Below, in pieces: positions 55,046 through 63,856 of a DNA stretch of 64,000 nucleotides. Origin of the DNA: Kumtagia sp963839725 (GTDB lineage Bacteria > Pseudomonadota > Alphaproteobacteria > Rhizobiales > Rhizobiaceae). The notes below the pieces were generated by a model that worked only from the letters and a program-made list of their open reading frames with translations, ran no database searches and was not told the DNA's origin. Location: positions 1-64,000 of the forward strand of contig CAWIWT010000019.1 in the NCBI GenBank assembly GCA_963839725.1, given 5' to 3'. Position 1 is the first letter of the stretch. Each line of letters begins with the position of its first letter. Made by a program: the position numbers and the translations under genes.

Positions 55046-55307
55046 ATGACTGGCACTGACTGGTTGGCCACGCTGCGCGAACAGGCCGATATCGGAAAGC
55101 AAATGGCGGCCGGATGTGACGCTCGCTGGGGTGCGCCGGGTCTTCGGGGCGCTCGATCACCAGGCGCATTTCGTCGAGGAGCTGGCAAACGTGCTGGAGG
55201 AGAAAGGATACGATTTCGCCGTCGTTGAAACAGCACGGGCGCTTCAGGATCTGTTTGCCGAACTGGCGGCGGCTGCCGCTGACAAGATGGTTCAAATGAG
55301 GCGATGA
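55046..55307 (+). pseudogene. Small hypothetical protein, frameshifted
   Basis: Two frames join near 55115: MTGTDWLATLREQADIGKQMAAG, then VTLAGVRRVFGALDHQAHFVEELANVLEEKGYDFAVVETARALQDLFAELAAAAADKMVQMRR. The second part is a plausible all-helical domain. I recognise no family. Either half alone could be a gene, and the start is uncertain. Confidence 0.4.
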
Positions 55308-55960
55308 TTTCCTGCTCGCTTTGCCACATGCGAAGTGGGACCAAATAAGCCAGACGGACGTGCCTCCAGAAAGACAGCAGGCGCCGAGATTTCTCTCAGC
55401 GCCTCCCTGTCAGCTTAGGTTTCACGAAGCAGCAAAGCCTCGAAAGGCTCGACGGTTCGCTAACCTGCGTTGACGGTCGCGGGCGTGCGGTTCCTGCGTT
55501 TCCACCGGAGCCCGCCTTCCCGGACCGCGCAACAACATCCCGTGAGGGCTGTGTGTCACGCACCATCGAAGGTCTTGCCCGGCCTTCATGGCAGCATCGG
55601 TCCGCTGTCCGCGTTTGCAACCGCTTCAAGCGGTGCCCGTCGGTCTCTGGCATCAGCGTCGTTCGAGCTTGCGCCCAAATTCGGCCGCCACCAGTACGGG
55701 CCTCAGTTAATACCCCTCAGCGTTTTCCGCCGACCAAGCGGCTTTCATCAAGGGGCCTGAGATGACTGGAACCATACGCTGGGCGTGTCCTGCGGAACAC
55801 CCGCGACAGCTTGTGGACAGCGGGAATATCGGGGATGAACCAAAAGTGGAAAGATAAGCGACCGGTCTTTTCACACGGGATTTCAGGCACCGGGCAATAC
55901 CTCGAGGCGGTCGAGAGAGAAACGTTGTCCTGGAGTGATCTTTTCCCTGGCGACGGCCCG
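55308..55960. other. Stretch without a recognised gene
   Basis: Only short frames without family features are seen, including the front of an open frame starting at 55811 whose first part is unrecognised. No RNA gene or clear repeat was found. Confidence 0.4.
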
Positions 55961-55979
55961 CAGCTGGCCGCACACTACG

Positions 55980-56195
55980 ACCAGGCCGGCATGGTCGAAC
56001 GGGCCCGGAAGTACGACGGCTGTCTTGACCTGTCGATTAGCGCGGACTCGGTCGATCGAGACCGCATCAACCTCTTCGGGTGTTGGCGCGACCAGCAGTC
56101 GTGGAACGCTTGGCGCAAGATCGCGAAACCAGGTCAAACTAGGGGGAACCTTGGTAAAGCTGTATCGCAGCGACAAGGCCGAGAGGCCATTCTGA
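55980..56195 (+). pseudogene. Antibiotic-biosynthesis-monooxygenase (ABM) domain remnant
   Basis: ARKYDGCLDLSISADSVDRDRINLFGCWRDQQSWNAWRKIAKPG is the central ABM motif (E-x-GCL-x-x-x-ISxDxxDxxRixxfexW). After a frame change near 56145 it ends TLVKLYRSDKAERPF with TGA at 56193-56195. The N-terminal strand of the fold is not recognisable, so this is a truncated and frameshifted copy. Confidence 0.6.
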
Positions 56196-56217
56196 GGCGG
56201 AGCGTGGGGTTGATTCC

Positions 56218-56901
56218 ATGGTACCTGACGTGTGCGCGGCTCGCCGCCCAAGCACCACCGGTCTGCGCCGATTTCTGAATCTCCAGCAGCAGCGCGATTG
56301 GATGCAGGGCAAGACGATCCTGCGCGACGCCGACGAGCGCTCGGAGTCCTTGGAACTGCGTCTCAAATACGTCGCGCGGTTTGAGAAGCTGCGGCGGCGG
56401 CCGCAGGCGCAAGAGGTCCTGGAGATTCTCCGGCGCTACGGCCGCGACTGCATCCCTATCCCGCGCCGGACCGAGCGGCATTACTGGTCGGTTTCCTGTC
56501 TGCCGTCGACTCCGGGCAAGGCGCTCGTTCGCGTCAATGCGAGCTGGATGGAGCTTTTCTCGCTCTATGCGGACGGCGAGGGCATCCGCGCCCTATTCGT
56601 GGTGCATCTTTCCGATTTCACCACAGACCATTCACTCGATCAGGGCCAAGTGGACGAAGCTTTCCTTGAACGCTGTGTCATGACGCCGGAAGACGTCGGC
56701 TATTTCTTCCCCCGCGGCGAGGACATTTTCGGCATCAAGGTCCGCGGCTTCTCCTCAATCGGCAAATTCCTCGCGGCGCGCCGTGCGTTGCGGGCCATCC
56801 GGGCGTTCAACCTGACGCACATGAACCGGGGCCGGAATGCCTATCAGGCGAGCCACTGCTACAGCCTGGCGGATCACATGCTGAGTGACGAGGGACGCTG
56901 A
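56218..56901 (+). CDS. Hypothetical protein
   Basis: This is a 227-codon frame from ATG 56218; ATG 56302 (MQGKTILRDADERSESLELRLKYVARFEKLRRRPQAQEVLEILRRYGRDCIPIPRR) is an alternative start and may be better. A basic helical N-terminus is followed by a mixed domain (YWSVSCLPSTPGKALVRVNASWMELFSLY, VHLSDFTTDHSLD, VRGFSSIGKFLAARRALRAIRAFNLTHMNRGRNAYQASHCYSLADHML). The codon pattern looks coding, and no frameshift is evident. I recognise no family and give no function. Confidence 0.6.
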   Translation: MVPDVCAARRPSTTGLRRFLNLQQQRDWMQGKTILRDADERSESLELRLKYVARFEKLRRRPQAQEVLEILRRYGRDCIPIPRRTERHYWSVSCLPSTPGKALVRVNASWMELFSLYADGEGIRALFVVHLSDFTTDHSLDQGQVDEAFLERCVMTPEDVGYFFPRGEDIFGIKVRGFSSIGKFLAARRALRAIRAFNLTHMNRGRNAYQASHCYSLADHMLSDEGR

Positions 56902-57073
56902 ATAACGGCCCAGAACATCGGAGCCGGCGGCGGCACCTTCCGACCACGGGTGGAGAGGCAATCAAAACGACCAAATTATTCGCGCTCATCGGGTGCATGG
57001 CCATGCTAACCTGCGGTGCGATCTGCAGTCAGTCGTAGTGGTTTCGGCGAGCGTTGGATGCTCGCGGTGGCGT

Positions 57074-58006
57074 TTAGGGGGCGAGCAGCTCGAACAGCCA
57101 CGCAATCCCCGCATCCATCATTGCCGCCTTGGGAGCGATGGCGTTGAGCTGAAAAGTCGTGAGCGGTATTGGCGCCTCCAGACATACCACCCCGAACCGT
57201 GCCGCATGCCTGGCGACAAATCTCCTTGGCATTGCGGAGATCAAATCCGTCTCGGCGATGACAGCGAGAGCAAACATGAAACTAGGGACGGTTAGCTCGA
57301 TCCGTCGAGAATAGCCTTCTTTGGCCAGAACCTCGTCCACGAAGCCATGGGTATCGCCGGTGAACGAGACCACTAGATGCTGCATCCTGCAGTACTGTTC
57401 CAAAGTGGGATTTTCCGCGAACGGATGCCCGGTCCGCATGGCGATCACGAAATCCTCCTCGTAGATGATGCGCGCATGAAAGCGCGCGGGCATTTGGCTG
57501 GACGGAATGACGGCGATGTCCATCGCTCCCCCTTCCAAGTCGGCGAAGACGTCGCGCCATGCATGTTCGGGCGATGTTCCGCCTGGTGCGGGAAGCAGTT
57601 GACGAACGCTGATGTCGATACCCGGTGCCTGTTCGCGCAACTCGCTGAGAAGCGGCGGCAGGAACACCGCCGAGACCCCGTCAGGCGCGCCGATGGTAAA
57701 CCGGCGTTTGCAAGTGGCGGGATCGAATGGCTCTGCGGTCGCGATAACGCTTCGCACCCGCGCCAGAACATCGGCAATCGGCTCGGCCAGTTCCATCGCG
57801 CGGGCCGTCGGCATTACACCTTTGGGCGTTCTGACGAAAAGCGGATCATTGAGAAGGCTGCGCAGTCGCGCCAGGCCGTGGCTGACTGCTGAAGGAGTGA
57901 GATTAAGCCTATGGGCTGCCCGGCCGACGTGTCGCTCGTCGAGGACCACCTCGAATAGATAGAGCAGGTTGAGATCGGCGCGAGAGAGATCAATTCTGTT
58001 CAGCAT
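57074..58006 (-). CDS. LysR-family transcriptional regulator
   Basis: This is a 310-residue regulator. The winged HTH reads DLNLLYLFEVVLDERHVGRAAHRLNLTPSAVSHGLARLRSLLNDPLFVRTPKGVMPT, similar to NodD-like LysR proteins by its DLNLL and LTPSAVSH pattern. The effector domain follows (RFTIGAPDGVSAVFLPPLLSELREQAPGIDI). It is divergent from the SnoaL-like gene at 58116, with 109 bases between, and probably controls it. The frame is intact. Confidence 0.92.
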   Translation of the reverse strand: MLNRIDLSRADLNLLYLFEVVLDERHVGRAAHRLNLTPSAVSHGLARLRSLLNDPLFVRTPKGVMPTARAMELAEPIADVLARVRSVIATAEPFDPATCKRRFTIGAPDGVSAVFLPPLLSELREQAPGIDISVRQLLPAPGGTSPEHAWRDVFADLEGGAMDIAVIPSSQMPARFHARIIYEEDFVIAMRTGHPFAENPTLEQYCRMQHLVVSFTGDTHGFVDEVLAKEGYSRRIELTVPSFMFALAVIAETDLISAMPRRFVARHAARFGVVCLEAPIPLTTFQLNAIAPKAAMMDAGIAWLFELLAP

Positions 58007-58115
58007 ATCTGTGAAAACATATCACTGGATTCAACATCAATGAAGTGAGACCTCCGGGGAGGCTGGGACGCGCTCAACACCTTCGTCTCAAAGGAACCTT
58101 GTAGGAGAGACTGAT

Positions 58116-58658
58116 ATGTCAGGAGACATTCTCGCTCCAGCGAGCGCCAGCCTTGCTTTGGCACATACTGCGACAAAATCGTGCGCCACAAGGCAGGCTC
58201 GCGGGGACGCTGGTGTCGAACAAACAATTGCTGACCTTTTCCACCGCTCTGCGGAAGCAAACGCCGCGCTTATGCGGGGGGACATATCTACGTACTACGA
58301 GATGATCCCGCACACCGATGACTTCACGCTAATGTCGCCGTTTGGCGGGAAACCGTCGCGAGCCTCGGAGCTGACAACCGAACGGATCGAGGCCATCGGG
58401 AGGTTCTTCAAGAACGGCACGTTCGAGCAGGAACTTGTTCATGCGTACGGTTCTGCGGATATGGTGATGCTGGCGATAATCGAACGACCGTATGTCGAAG
58501 TCGGCGGACTGCCAGCACAGAACTGGGCGTTACGGGTTACCTTGGTCTATCGCCGCGAAGGTTCCGAATGGCTACTTGCGCACCGGCACGCCGACCCACT
58601 TGCCGGAGGTATAAGCCTAGAACAGGCGGCTACACTCGCCCTGGGGGAGAAGAGCTGA
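58116..58658 (+). CDS. SnoaL-like (NTF2-fold) protein
   Basis: This 180-residue protein starts MSGDILAPASASLALAHTATKSC and contains an NTF2-fold region: LFHRSAEANAALMRGDISTYYEMIPHTDDFTLMSPFGG, VHAYGSADMVMLAIIERPY, NWALRVTLVYRREGSEWLLAHRHADPL. The RVTLVYRREGSEWLLAHRHADPL end is typical of DUF4440/SnoaL-like proteins. The ribosome site AGGAGA is just upstream, near 58104. The catalytic or binding role is unknown. Confidence 0.85.
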   Translation: MSGDILAPASASLALAHTATKSCATRQARGDAGVEQTIADLFHRSAEANAALMRGDISTYYEMIPHTDDFTLMSPFGGKPSRASELTTERIEAIGRFFKNGTFEQELVHAYGSADMVMLAIIERPYVEVGGLPAQNWALRVTLVYRREGSEWLLAHRHADPLAGGISLEQAATLALGEKS

Positions 58659-58787
58659 TGTGAGTAGCGACGTCGGTGCCTAGTTTCCAGAATATTCCGA
58701 TGCGACTCCTTCATGGATCTTCCTTCGAACTCAGGTCCGTCAATCAAGAAGTCCCGCTGCTCGCGCCTGGCCAGGACAGCCAGCGCT

Positions 58788-59009
58788 TCAACTAGTCCCG
58801 GTGCGCGGCACCCGCCGCTGATAGACTTCCTCGATTGACCTGACGGTATCCCAGCCCGGCTGCCGGCCGTCGCCGCTGCGCAACCGGTGGATCGTTTGTC
58901 TCGCCAGCCCGGTTTCGCGGGCGATCTGCCTGTCGGGGATGCCTTCCGCCCGCAAGCCGTCCAGCATGTCGGCCAGATGGTCGGCGACAGGTCGGTCGCG
59001 GCGGCTCAT
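58788..59009 (-). CDS. Small HTH DNA-binding protein
   Basis: This 73-residue protein starts MSRRDRPVADHLADMLDGLRAEGIPDRQIARETGLARQTIHRLRSGDG, an Xre/Cro-like helix-turn-helix. It overlaps the upstream gene by ATGA (59006-59009). It lies by the integrase of the tRNA-Thr element, so a role in element regulation is plausible. Confidence 0.7.
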   Translation of the reverse strand: MSRRDRPVADHLADMLDGLRAEGIPDRQIARETGLARQTIHRLRSGDGRQPGWDTVRSIEEVYQRRVPRTGTS

Positions 59010-59248
59010 GGCCGCGTCTCGCCGTTGGCCCGCTGCTTGCGTGGCTCGGCACCGGCGAAGGGAAGCAGTCCGGATCTGGCGGGCGGCGGCAGGCTGGCAG
59101 GCTTCGCCAATACCGCCAGCCCGGCGGCGAGCAGGGTAATCATCGCCTGGGCGCGGGTTTCGTGCCGGGCTTCGTGGCGATAACCGCTGATCCGTTCGTA
59201 CAACGGCAATGGGCAGTTGATCCGAATGCTGACGTGCGGTTTTGGCAT
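59006..59248 (-). CDS. Small hypothetical protein upstream of the HTH gene
   Basis: This 80-residue protein starts MPKPHVSIRINCPLPLYERISGYRHEARHETRAQAMITLLAAGL. The N-terminal 'VSIRINCPLPLYERISGY...R..A' pattern resembles a ribbon-helix-helix DNA-binding start. It is coupled to the following HTH gene. Both are probably cargo or control genes of the integrative element. Confidence 0.6.
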   Translation of the reverse strand: MPKPHVSIRINCPLPLYERISGYRHEARHETRAQAMITLLAAGLAVLAKPASLPPPARSGLLPFAGAEPRKQRANGETRP

Positions 59249-59297
59249 GCGGCGATAATGCCACCGGCGCTACACTATTGAAAGTGTAGCCCCGGCT

Positions 59298-60570
59298 CTA
59301 TGCAGCCCTCCCCCGCAGCCGCACAACATTACTCCGGTCAGCAACCAGGTCGGTCAGGAGATCGGCCCACTTCGCCAACGCATCGGCTTTTTCCGGCATG
59401 TATTCATGCATGTTGTAATGCTTGGCGGTGACGTTGCGGCCATCCTTGCCGTGCGACATCACCTTGCCGACGATGAACTCGGGAACGTCGAGACGGCCGG
59501 TCATGGCGGTTGCTGCCGTGCGTCGGAAGTCATGCAGCGCGGCGTTGTCGATCTTCAATCTCGCGGTGAGACGGGCAAAGGCCCGGCTGGAGGCGTCGAC
59601 ACGCATCGGCATGGCCGGTCTCGGGCGAGGCGAAAACAAAGGTGTTGTCGCCGATCATCCTGTCGGCATCGTGCAGGATCGCCAGAGCGAGGCCGCTAAG
59701 CGGCACCAGGTGGGTGCGCGACTTCTTCATGATACCAGCCGGACATTTCCAGACGCGCTCGGCAAAGTCGATCTCCGACCATTGCATCGCCAGCACCTGG
59801 CCGGAACGCTGCGCGGTGACAGCGAGGAATTGCTGCGCCAGCGCCATTTCGATCGACTGGTTCGAACCGACAGACCCGGGACTGTCAAGAGCCCGCCAGA
59901 TTGTGCGAAGCTCGGGATCGGTCAGGGTGCGCTCGCGCTCTCCGGGGATCACCACCGGCACGCCGAAAGCGATGTTGGCCGGAACAATGTCCTTCATCAC
60001 CGCATAGCTGAACAATTGGCTGATCAGGGCGTGACACTTGCGGCCGCGAGAACCGGCGATCTTCGTCATCCTGGCGACGAAGTCGACGACATCGCGTCGC
60101 GTGATCGATGATATGGCGCGCTGTCCGAACACCGGCTTGATGCACTTGTCATAGACATCCTGCTCGCGCTTCAGCTCCTTCGGCTTCTTCGGTCGCGAAC
60201 GAGCGCGATGGGTGCCGCGTTTGGCGTCGGCGAAATAGTCCATTGCCAGCACGTCTAGACGATCCTTGGAGGCGCGATCCGCTTCGACCTTGGCCGCCTT
60301 CTCCACGGCGATCACATCGATGCCCCTGGCGGCGTCACCGATGACTGCTTTCGCCATTGTGCGGGCGCGCGCCAGGCCGATCTTCGAAGCCCTTCCAAGC
60401 GTTTTGCGCTGTGTCGTGCCGCCTCCCTTGGCACGGTAGCGCACGACCCATGTCTTGACGCCGCTCGGCGTGATGCGCAGCCACAGGCCTTCGGTATCGT
60501 CGTCGATGATTTCCAGGCGCTTTGAAGCATCGGGCTCGAGCGCGTTGATGATGTCGGGGGTTAATTTCAC
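59298..60570 (-). pseudogene. int: Tyrosine integrase of the tRNA-Thr element, one frameshift
   Basis: This reads leftward from ATG 60570 (MKLTPDIINALEPDASKRLEIIDDDTEGLWLRI, a DUF4102-like arm-binding domain). The catalytic domain has ALAQQFLAVTAQRSGQVLAMQW with the first Arg, HDFRRTAAT with H-x-x-R, KVMSHG with the next His and KHYNMHEYMPEKADAL with the nucleophile Tyr. The frame changes near 59622, in a GC-rich run. Total is about 424 residues. It differs from the integrase at 10646. Beside it is a tRNA-Thr 3' fragment, its presumed att site. Confidence 0.9.
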
Positions 60571-60713
60571 TTTGGTTCCTTTCTCGCCGGGGACACGCCG
60601 GGGACACGCAAATCAGTCACGGCATGCATTGACACTTGCGGCCACAAGCGAAAAAAGTCAATAGTTTCAAATGATAGTCACAGCATGTCATGTCGTGCTG
60701 GGGTTTTGACAGC
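60571..60713. promoter_or_regulatory. Integrase upstream and att region
   Basis: This is the short region between the integrase start and the tRNA-Thr fragment. It contains CGCCGGGGACACGC repeated near 60588-60610, perhaps arm-type sites, and a TCATGTCGTGCTGGGG stretch. No promoter could be fixed. Confidence 0.35.
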
Positions 60714-60761
60714 GGTTTTGTAAACCGAAGGTCGGCGGTTCAATTCCGTCCGGGGGCACCA
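60714..60761 (+). tRNA. 3' half of tRNA-Thr(TGT): integration (att) site
   Basis: From the anticodon arm (loop TTTGTAA, anticodon TGT), through variable loop, T-arm with TTCAATT, acceptor strand CGGGGGC, discriminator A and an encoded CCA ending at 60761. The acceptor 5' strand and D-arm are missing, and the outer anticodon pair is mismatched. It is therefore only the 3' part restored by integration. The element lies to the left, on the side of the missing 5' half, where the integrase is. Confidence 0.78.
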
Positions 60762-60901
60762 CGACTTTTTAAATCCAAACTTGCCGCTCGACGCGATTGG
60801 CGACGGCGACGCTTTTCGCGAGCGCCGCACCATGCTACGCCCGTGTGGGCGGGCAAGCCTGCGGGAAGAGACCGGTGCATCAGCAAAGAGTTCGAACGAC
60901 G

Positions 60902-61654
60902 TTGGCTTTCATATCGTCCGGAACGCCCGATGCCGAACAGGCAGCAGCGGAACTAACGAGCGCCTATGGCCGAACCTCCCGCGAGGACGCGGACGTCTTG
61001 GTGGCGCTCGGCGGCGATGGCTTCCTCCTGCAGACGCTGCGCGAAACCATGGGGACCGGCAAACAGGTCTACGGCATGAATCGTGGCACCATCGGCTTCC
61101 TCATGAACGAGTATCGCCTGGAGGATCTGTCGGAGCGCATTGCCGCGGCCGATGCCGAGACCATCCGGCCGCTTGAAATGGAAACCGTCTCAGCCGACGG
61201 CACGACAGCAAAGGCGCTAGCCATCAACGAGGTCTCGCTGTTTCGCCAGTCGTACCAGGCGGCGAAGATCAGGATTAGCGTTGACGACAAGGTGCGCCTC
61301 GATGAACTGATCTGCGATGGCGTCATGGTCGCCACGCCTGCCGGCTCCACCGCTTACAATCTGTCGGCGCAAGGCCCGATCGTCCCGCTGGACGCCCCCC
61401 TGCTCGCGCTGACGGCAGTCAGCCCTTTCCGCCCCAGGCGCTGGCGTGGGGCACTGCTTTCCAACCGCTCTACCGTCCGCTTCGATATTCTCGAGGAGCC
61501 GAAGCGCCCGGTGAACGCCGTCGCCGATCATACCGAAATCAAGTCCGTCGTAGCTGTCACGGTCGCGGAATCGGCGTCTCTGACCGCCACGCTGCTGTTC
61601 GATGCAGGCCATTCCTGGGACGAGCGCATCCTGGCGGAACAGTTCCGTTATTGA
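60902..61654 (+). CDS. nadK: NAD kinase
   Basis: NadK phosphorylates NAD to NADP. The product (about 250 residues) has the diagnostic LVALGGDGFLLQTL (GGDG) and GMNRGTIGFLMN. It also has ALAINEVSLFRQSYQAAKIRISVDD (NE motif), DGVMVATPAGSTAYNLSAQGPIVPL and RGALLSNRS regions. The open frame reaches TTG 60797, but family similarity begins with LAFISSGTPDAEQAAAELTSAYG. TTG 60902 is the likely start, or an indel hides the true one. It is a housekeeping gene and marks the chromosome side of the junction. Confidence 0.88.
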   Translation: MAFISSGTPDAEQAAAELTSAYGRTSREDADVLVALGGDGFLLQTLRETMGTGKQVYGMNRGTIGFLMNEYRLEDLSERIAAADAETIRPLEMETVSADGTTAKALAINEVSLFRQSYQAAKIRISVDDKVRLDELICDGVMVATPAGSTAYNLSAQGPIVPLDAPLLALTAVSPFRPRRWRGALLSNRSTVRFDILEEPKRPVNAVADHTEIKSVVAVTVAESASLTATLLFDAGHSWDERILAEQFRY

Positions 61655-61834
61655 CCATGTTGCAACGCAAAAACCACAACACCATATGTTGAAGGCGCGT
61701 GAGCGGGCAAAAACCGCCTGATAATATTGACAAAATGGGATTCACCTCGTAACGCGACGGAAGATCGGCAAAAGCGCGATCATGTTGCAGCGGCACAATG
61801 GCCGCTCCTTTGAAAAGCTGAAGCAGCCAAACAC

Positions 61835-63355
61835 TTGTCCACAGACGACCTTTCCGCTCAAGAAGCGTTGACATTCGCCAATCTCGGCCTCTCCTCCAAG
61901 GTTCTTTCCGCGGTGAGCGACGCTGGCTACACCATTCCCACGCCTATCCAGGCGGGCGCAATTCCGCACGCGCTTCAAGGCAAGGATGTGCTCGGTATCG
62001 CCCAGACTGGCACCGGCAAGACGGCATCCTTCGTGCTGCCGATGCTGACGCGCCTCGAAAAGGGCCGGGCTCGCGCCCGCATGCCGCGCACGCTGATCCT
62101 CGAGCCGACGCGCGAACTCGCCGCGCAAGTCGAAGAGAACTTCATCAAATACGGCAAGAATCACCGTCTCAACATCGCGCTGCTGATTGGCGGCGTGTCA
62201 TTCGACGAACAGGACAAGAAGCTTGAGCGCGGCGCCGATGTGCTGATCGCCACACCGGGCCGCCTGCTCGACCACCGCGAACGCGGCAAGCTGCTGCTCA
62301 CAGGCGTCGAAATTCTGGTCATCGACGAAGCGGATCGTATGCTCGACATGGGATTCATTCCCGATATCGAGCGCATCTGCGAGATGATCCCCTTCACCAG
62401 GCAGACGCTGTTCTTCTCGGCAACCATGCCGCCTGAGATCACGAAACTTACCGAAAAATTCCTCCATGCGCCGGTTCGCATCGAAGTTTCGAAAGCGGCG
62501 AGCGCGGCAACCGGCATCATCCAGCGACTGGTCAAGTCGGGCAGCAAGCCTTGGGACAAGCGCGAGGTCCTGCGCAATCTTATCAATGCCGAAGCCGATA
62601 GCCTGAAGAACGCGATCATCTTCTGCAACCGCAAGATCGAAGTGTCGGAACTGTTCCGCTCGCTGATCAAATACGACTTGGACGCCGGCGCGCTGCATGG
62701 CGACATGGATCAGCGCGCACGCATGCAGATGCTCGCCAACTTCCGCGACGGCAAACTGAAGCTGCTCGTCGCTTCCGATGTGGCGGCGCGCGGCCTCGAC
62801 ATTCCGGATGTCAGCCACGTCTTCAATTTCGATGTGCCAATCCATGCCGAGGACTACGTCCACCGCATTGGCCGCACCGGCCGGGCGGGGCGCTCCGGTA
62901 AGTCCTTCACCATCGCCACCAAGGGCGATGTGAAACATGTCGATGCGATCGAGAGGCTGATCGGCACGAAAATCGACTGGCACGACGGCGACCTGTCGAC
63001 TGTGGTCGTCAAAGACGGTGGCGAGGACGCCTCGCGCCGTGAGCGTGCCCGTGGTGGACGCGATCGCGACCGCAAGCCTCGCGACGCCCGTGGCGGCCGC
63101 CGTTCCGAAGCTCCGCAGGCTCCTATGGAGCACATAGACGAAGCCCCGCAGCCGGTTATCGCCGCCAATGACGATCGCGCGGTACGCCGCGACGCAATCC
63201 GCAGCGAAAATAGTGCCCGCAAATCGCAACCGACGGATCGTCAGGATCCGCGTCGAGAAGCGCGCCGCCCGCACAAGCGGAAGGAGGAGGACGATGATGT
63301 TCTCGGCTTCGGCAATGACATGCCTGCCTTCATGATGGTCGCCGGTAAGGTGTAA
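61835..63355 (+). CDS. DEAD-box ATP-dependent RNA helicase
   Basis: This is a 506-residue helicase. Motifs in order are Q motif (GYTIPTPIQ), AQTGTGKT (Walker A), PTRELAAQ, GGVSFDEQ, TPGRL, DEAD (VIDEADRMLDMGF), SAT, IIFCNRK, ARGLDIPDVSHVFNFDVP and HRIGRTGRAG. A basic, Arg-rich, low-complexity C-terminus (RERARGGRDRDRKPRDARGGRR) follows, typical of the RhlE-like proteins of alphaproteobacteria that act in ribosome assembly and RNA turnover. The start is TTG 61835. Confidence 0.92.
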   Translation: MSTDDLSAQEALTFANLGLSSKVLSAVSDAGYTIPTPIQAGAIPHALQGKDVLGIAQTGTGKTASFVLPMLTRLEKGRARARMPRTLILEPTRELAAQVEENFIKYGKNHRLNIALLIGGVSFDEQDKKLERGADVLIATPGRLLDHRERGKLLLTGVEILVIDEADRMLDMGFIPDIERICEMIPFTRQTLFFSATMPPEITKLTEKFLHAPVRIEVSKAASAATGIIQRLVKSGSKPWDKREVLRNLINAEADSLKNAIIFCNRKIEVSELFRSLIKYDLDAGALHGDMDQRARMQMLANFRDGKLKLLVASDVAARGLDIPDVSHVFNFDVPIHAEDYVHRIGRTGRAGRSGKSFTIATKGDVKHVDAIERLIGTKIDWHDGDLSTVVVKDGGEDASRRERARGGRDRDRKPRDARGGRRSEAPQAPMEHIDEAPQPVIAANDDRAVRRDAIRSENSARKSQPTDRQDPRREARRPHKRKEEDDDVLGFGNDMPAFMMVAGKV

Positions 63356-63856
63356 GCCACTTGTCATTTATGAGCGGTTCTTGACTTAAGCCGTTGTGGC
63401 CTGACCTAAGCCTGCCAGCTTCCCGTTACCACGCTCCGGATGTTCCGGCCTGGTCGTTGAACCCTTCAGATCCTTCGACAAGCTCAGGATGAGGGGAGGC
63501 GGTGCACGCCTGCCGGATCAGGAACGACAACGCGTTGTTTTTAGTTCGAACGATGCCCGGCAGGCGCGCACCACCGACGTTTTCCCTACAACCGATCCCC
63601 CTGTGTCGCTCTGACCGTAGGGCCGGACAGCCGGGGGCCGGACCTTGGGAAGCTACCAAACCTCCCCGACCCCGCCTACCGGACGGGATCAGCCCCACGC
63701 CACCTTTCTCCCTGGTCAGCCCGGTGGCCACCCAAACCCCAACGAGAAAGCAGGACGGGGGTAGTGTGCTGAGAGTTCTGCAAATTCGCTGAGCGAGGGC
63801 GGTCATGGCAGGCTGGTGATGTTCAACGTCACCGATTCCCGCGAAGGAACGCCACC
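63356..63856. other. Region with dispersed repeat, no gene supported
   Basis: Bases 63463-63495 hold the common alphaproteobacterial repeat GATCCTTCGACAAGCTCAGG, followed by ATGAGGGGAGG. A 96-codon plus-strand frame (63502) and its minus-strand counterpart have repeat-like, Pro-rich sequence and no domain, so I leave them out. The left end of the IS256 element is probably near 63790-63800. Confidence 0.5.

Noticed and set aside
63426..63806. Minus- and plus-strand frames of 126 and 96 codons
   Set aside because: They read through a common repeat (the SPHPELVEGSEG type of translation) and have no coding character.
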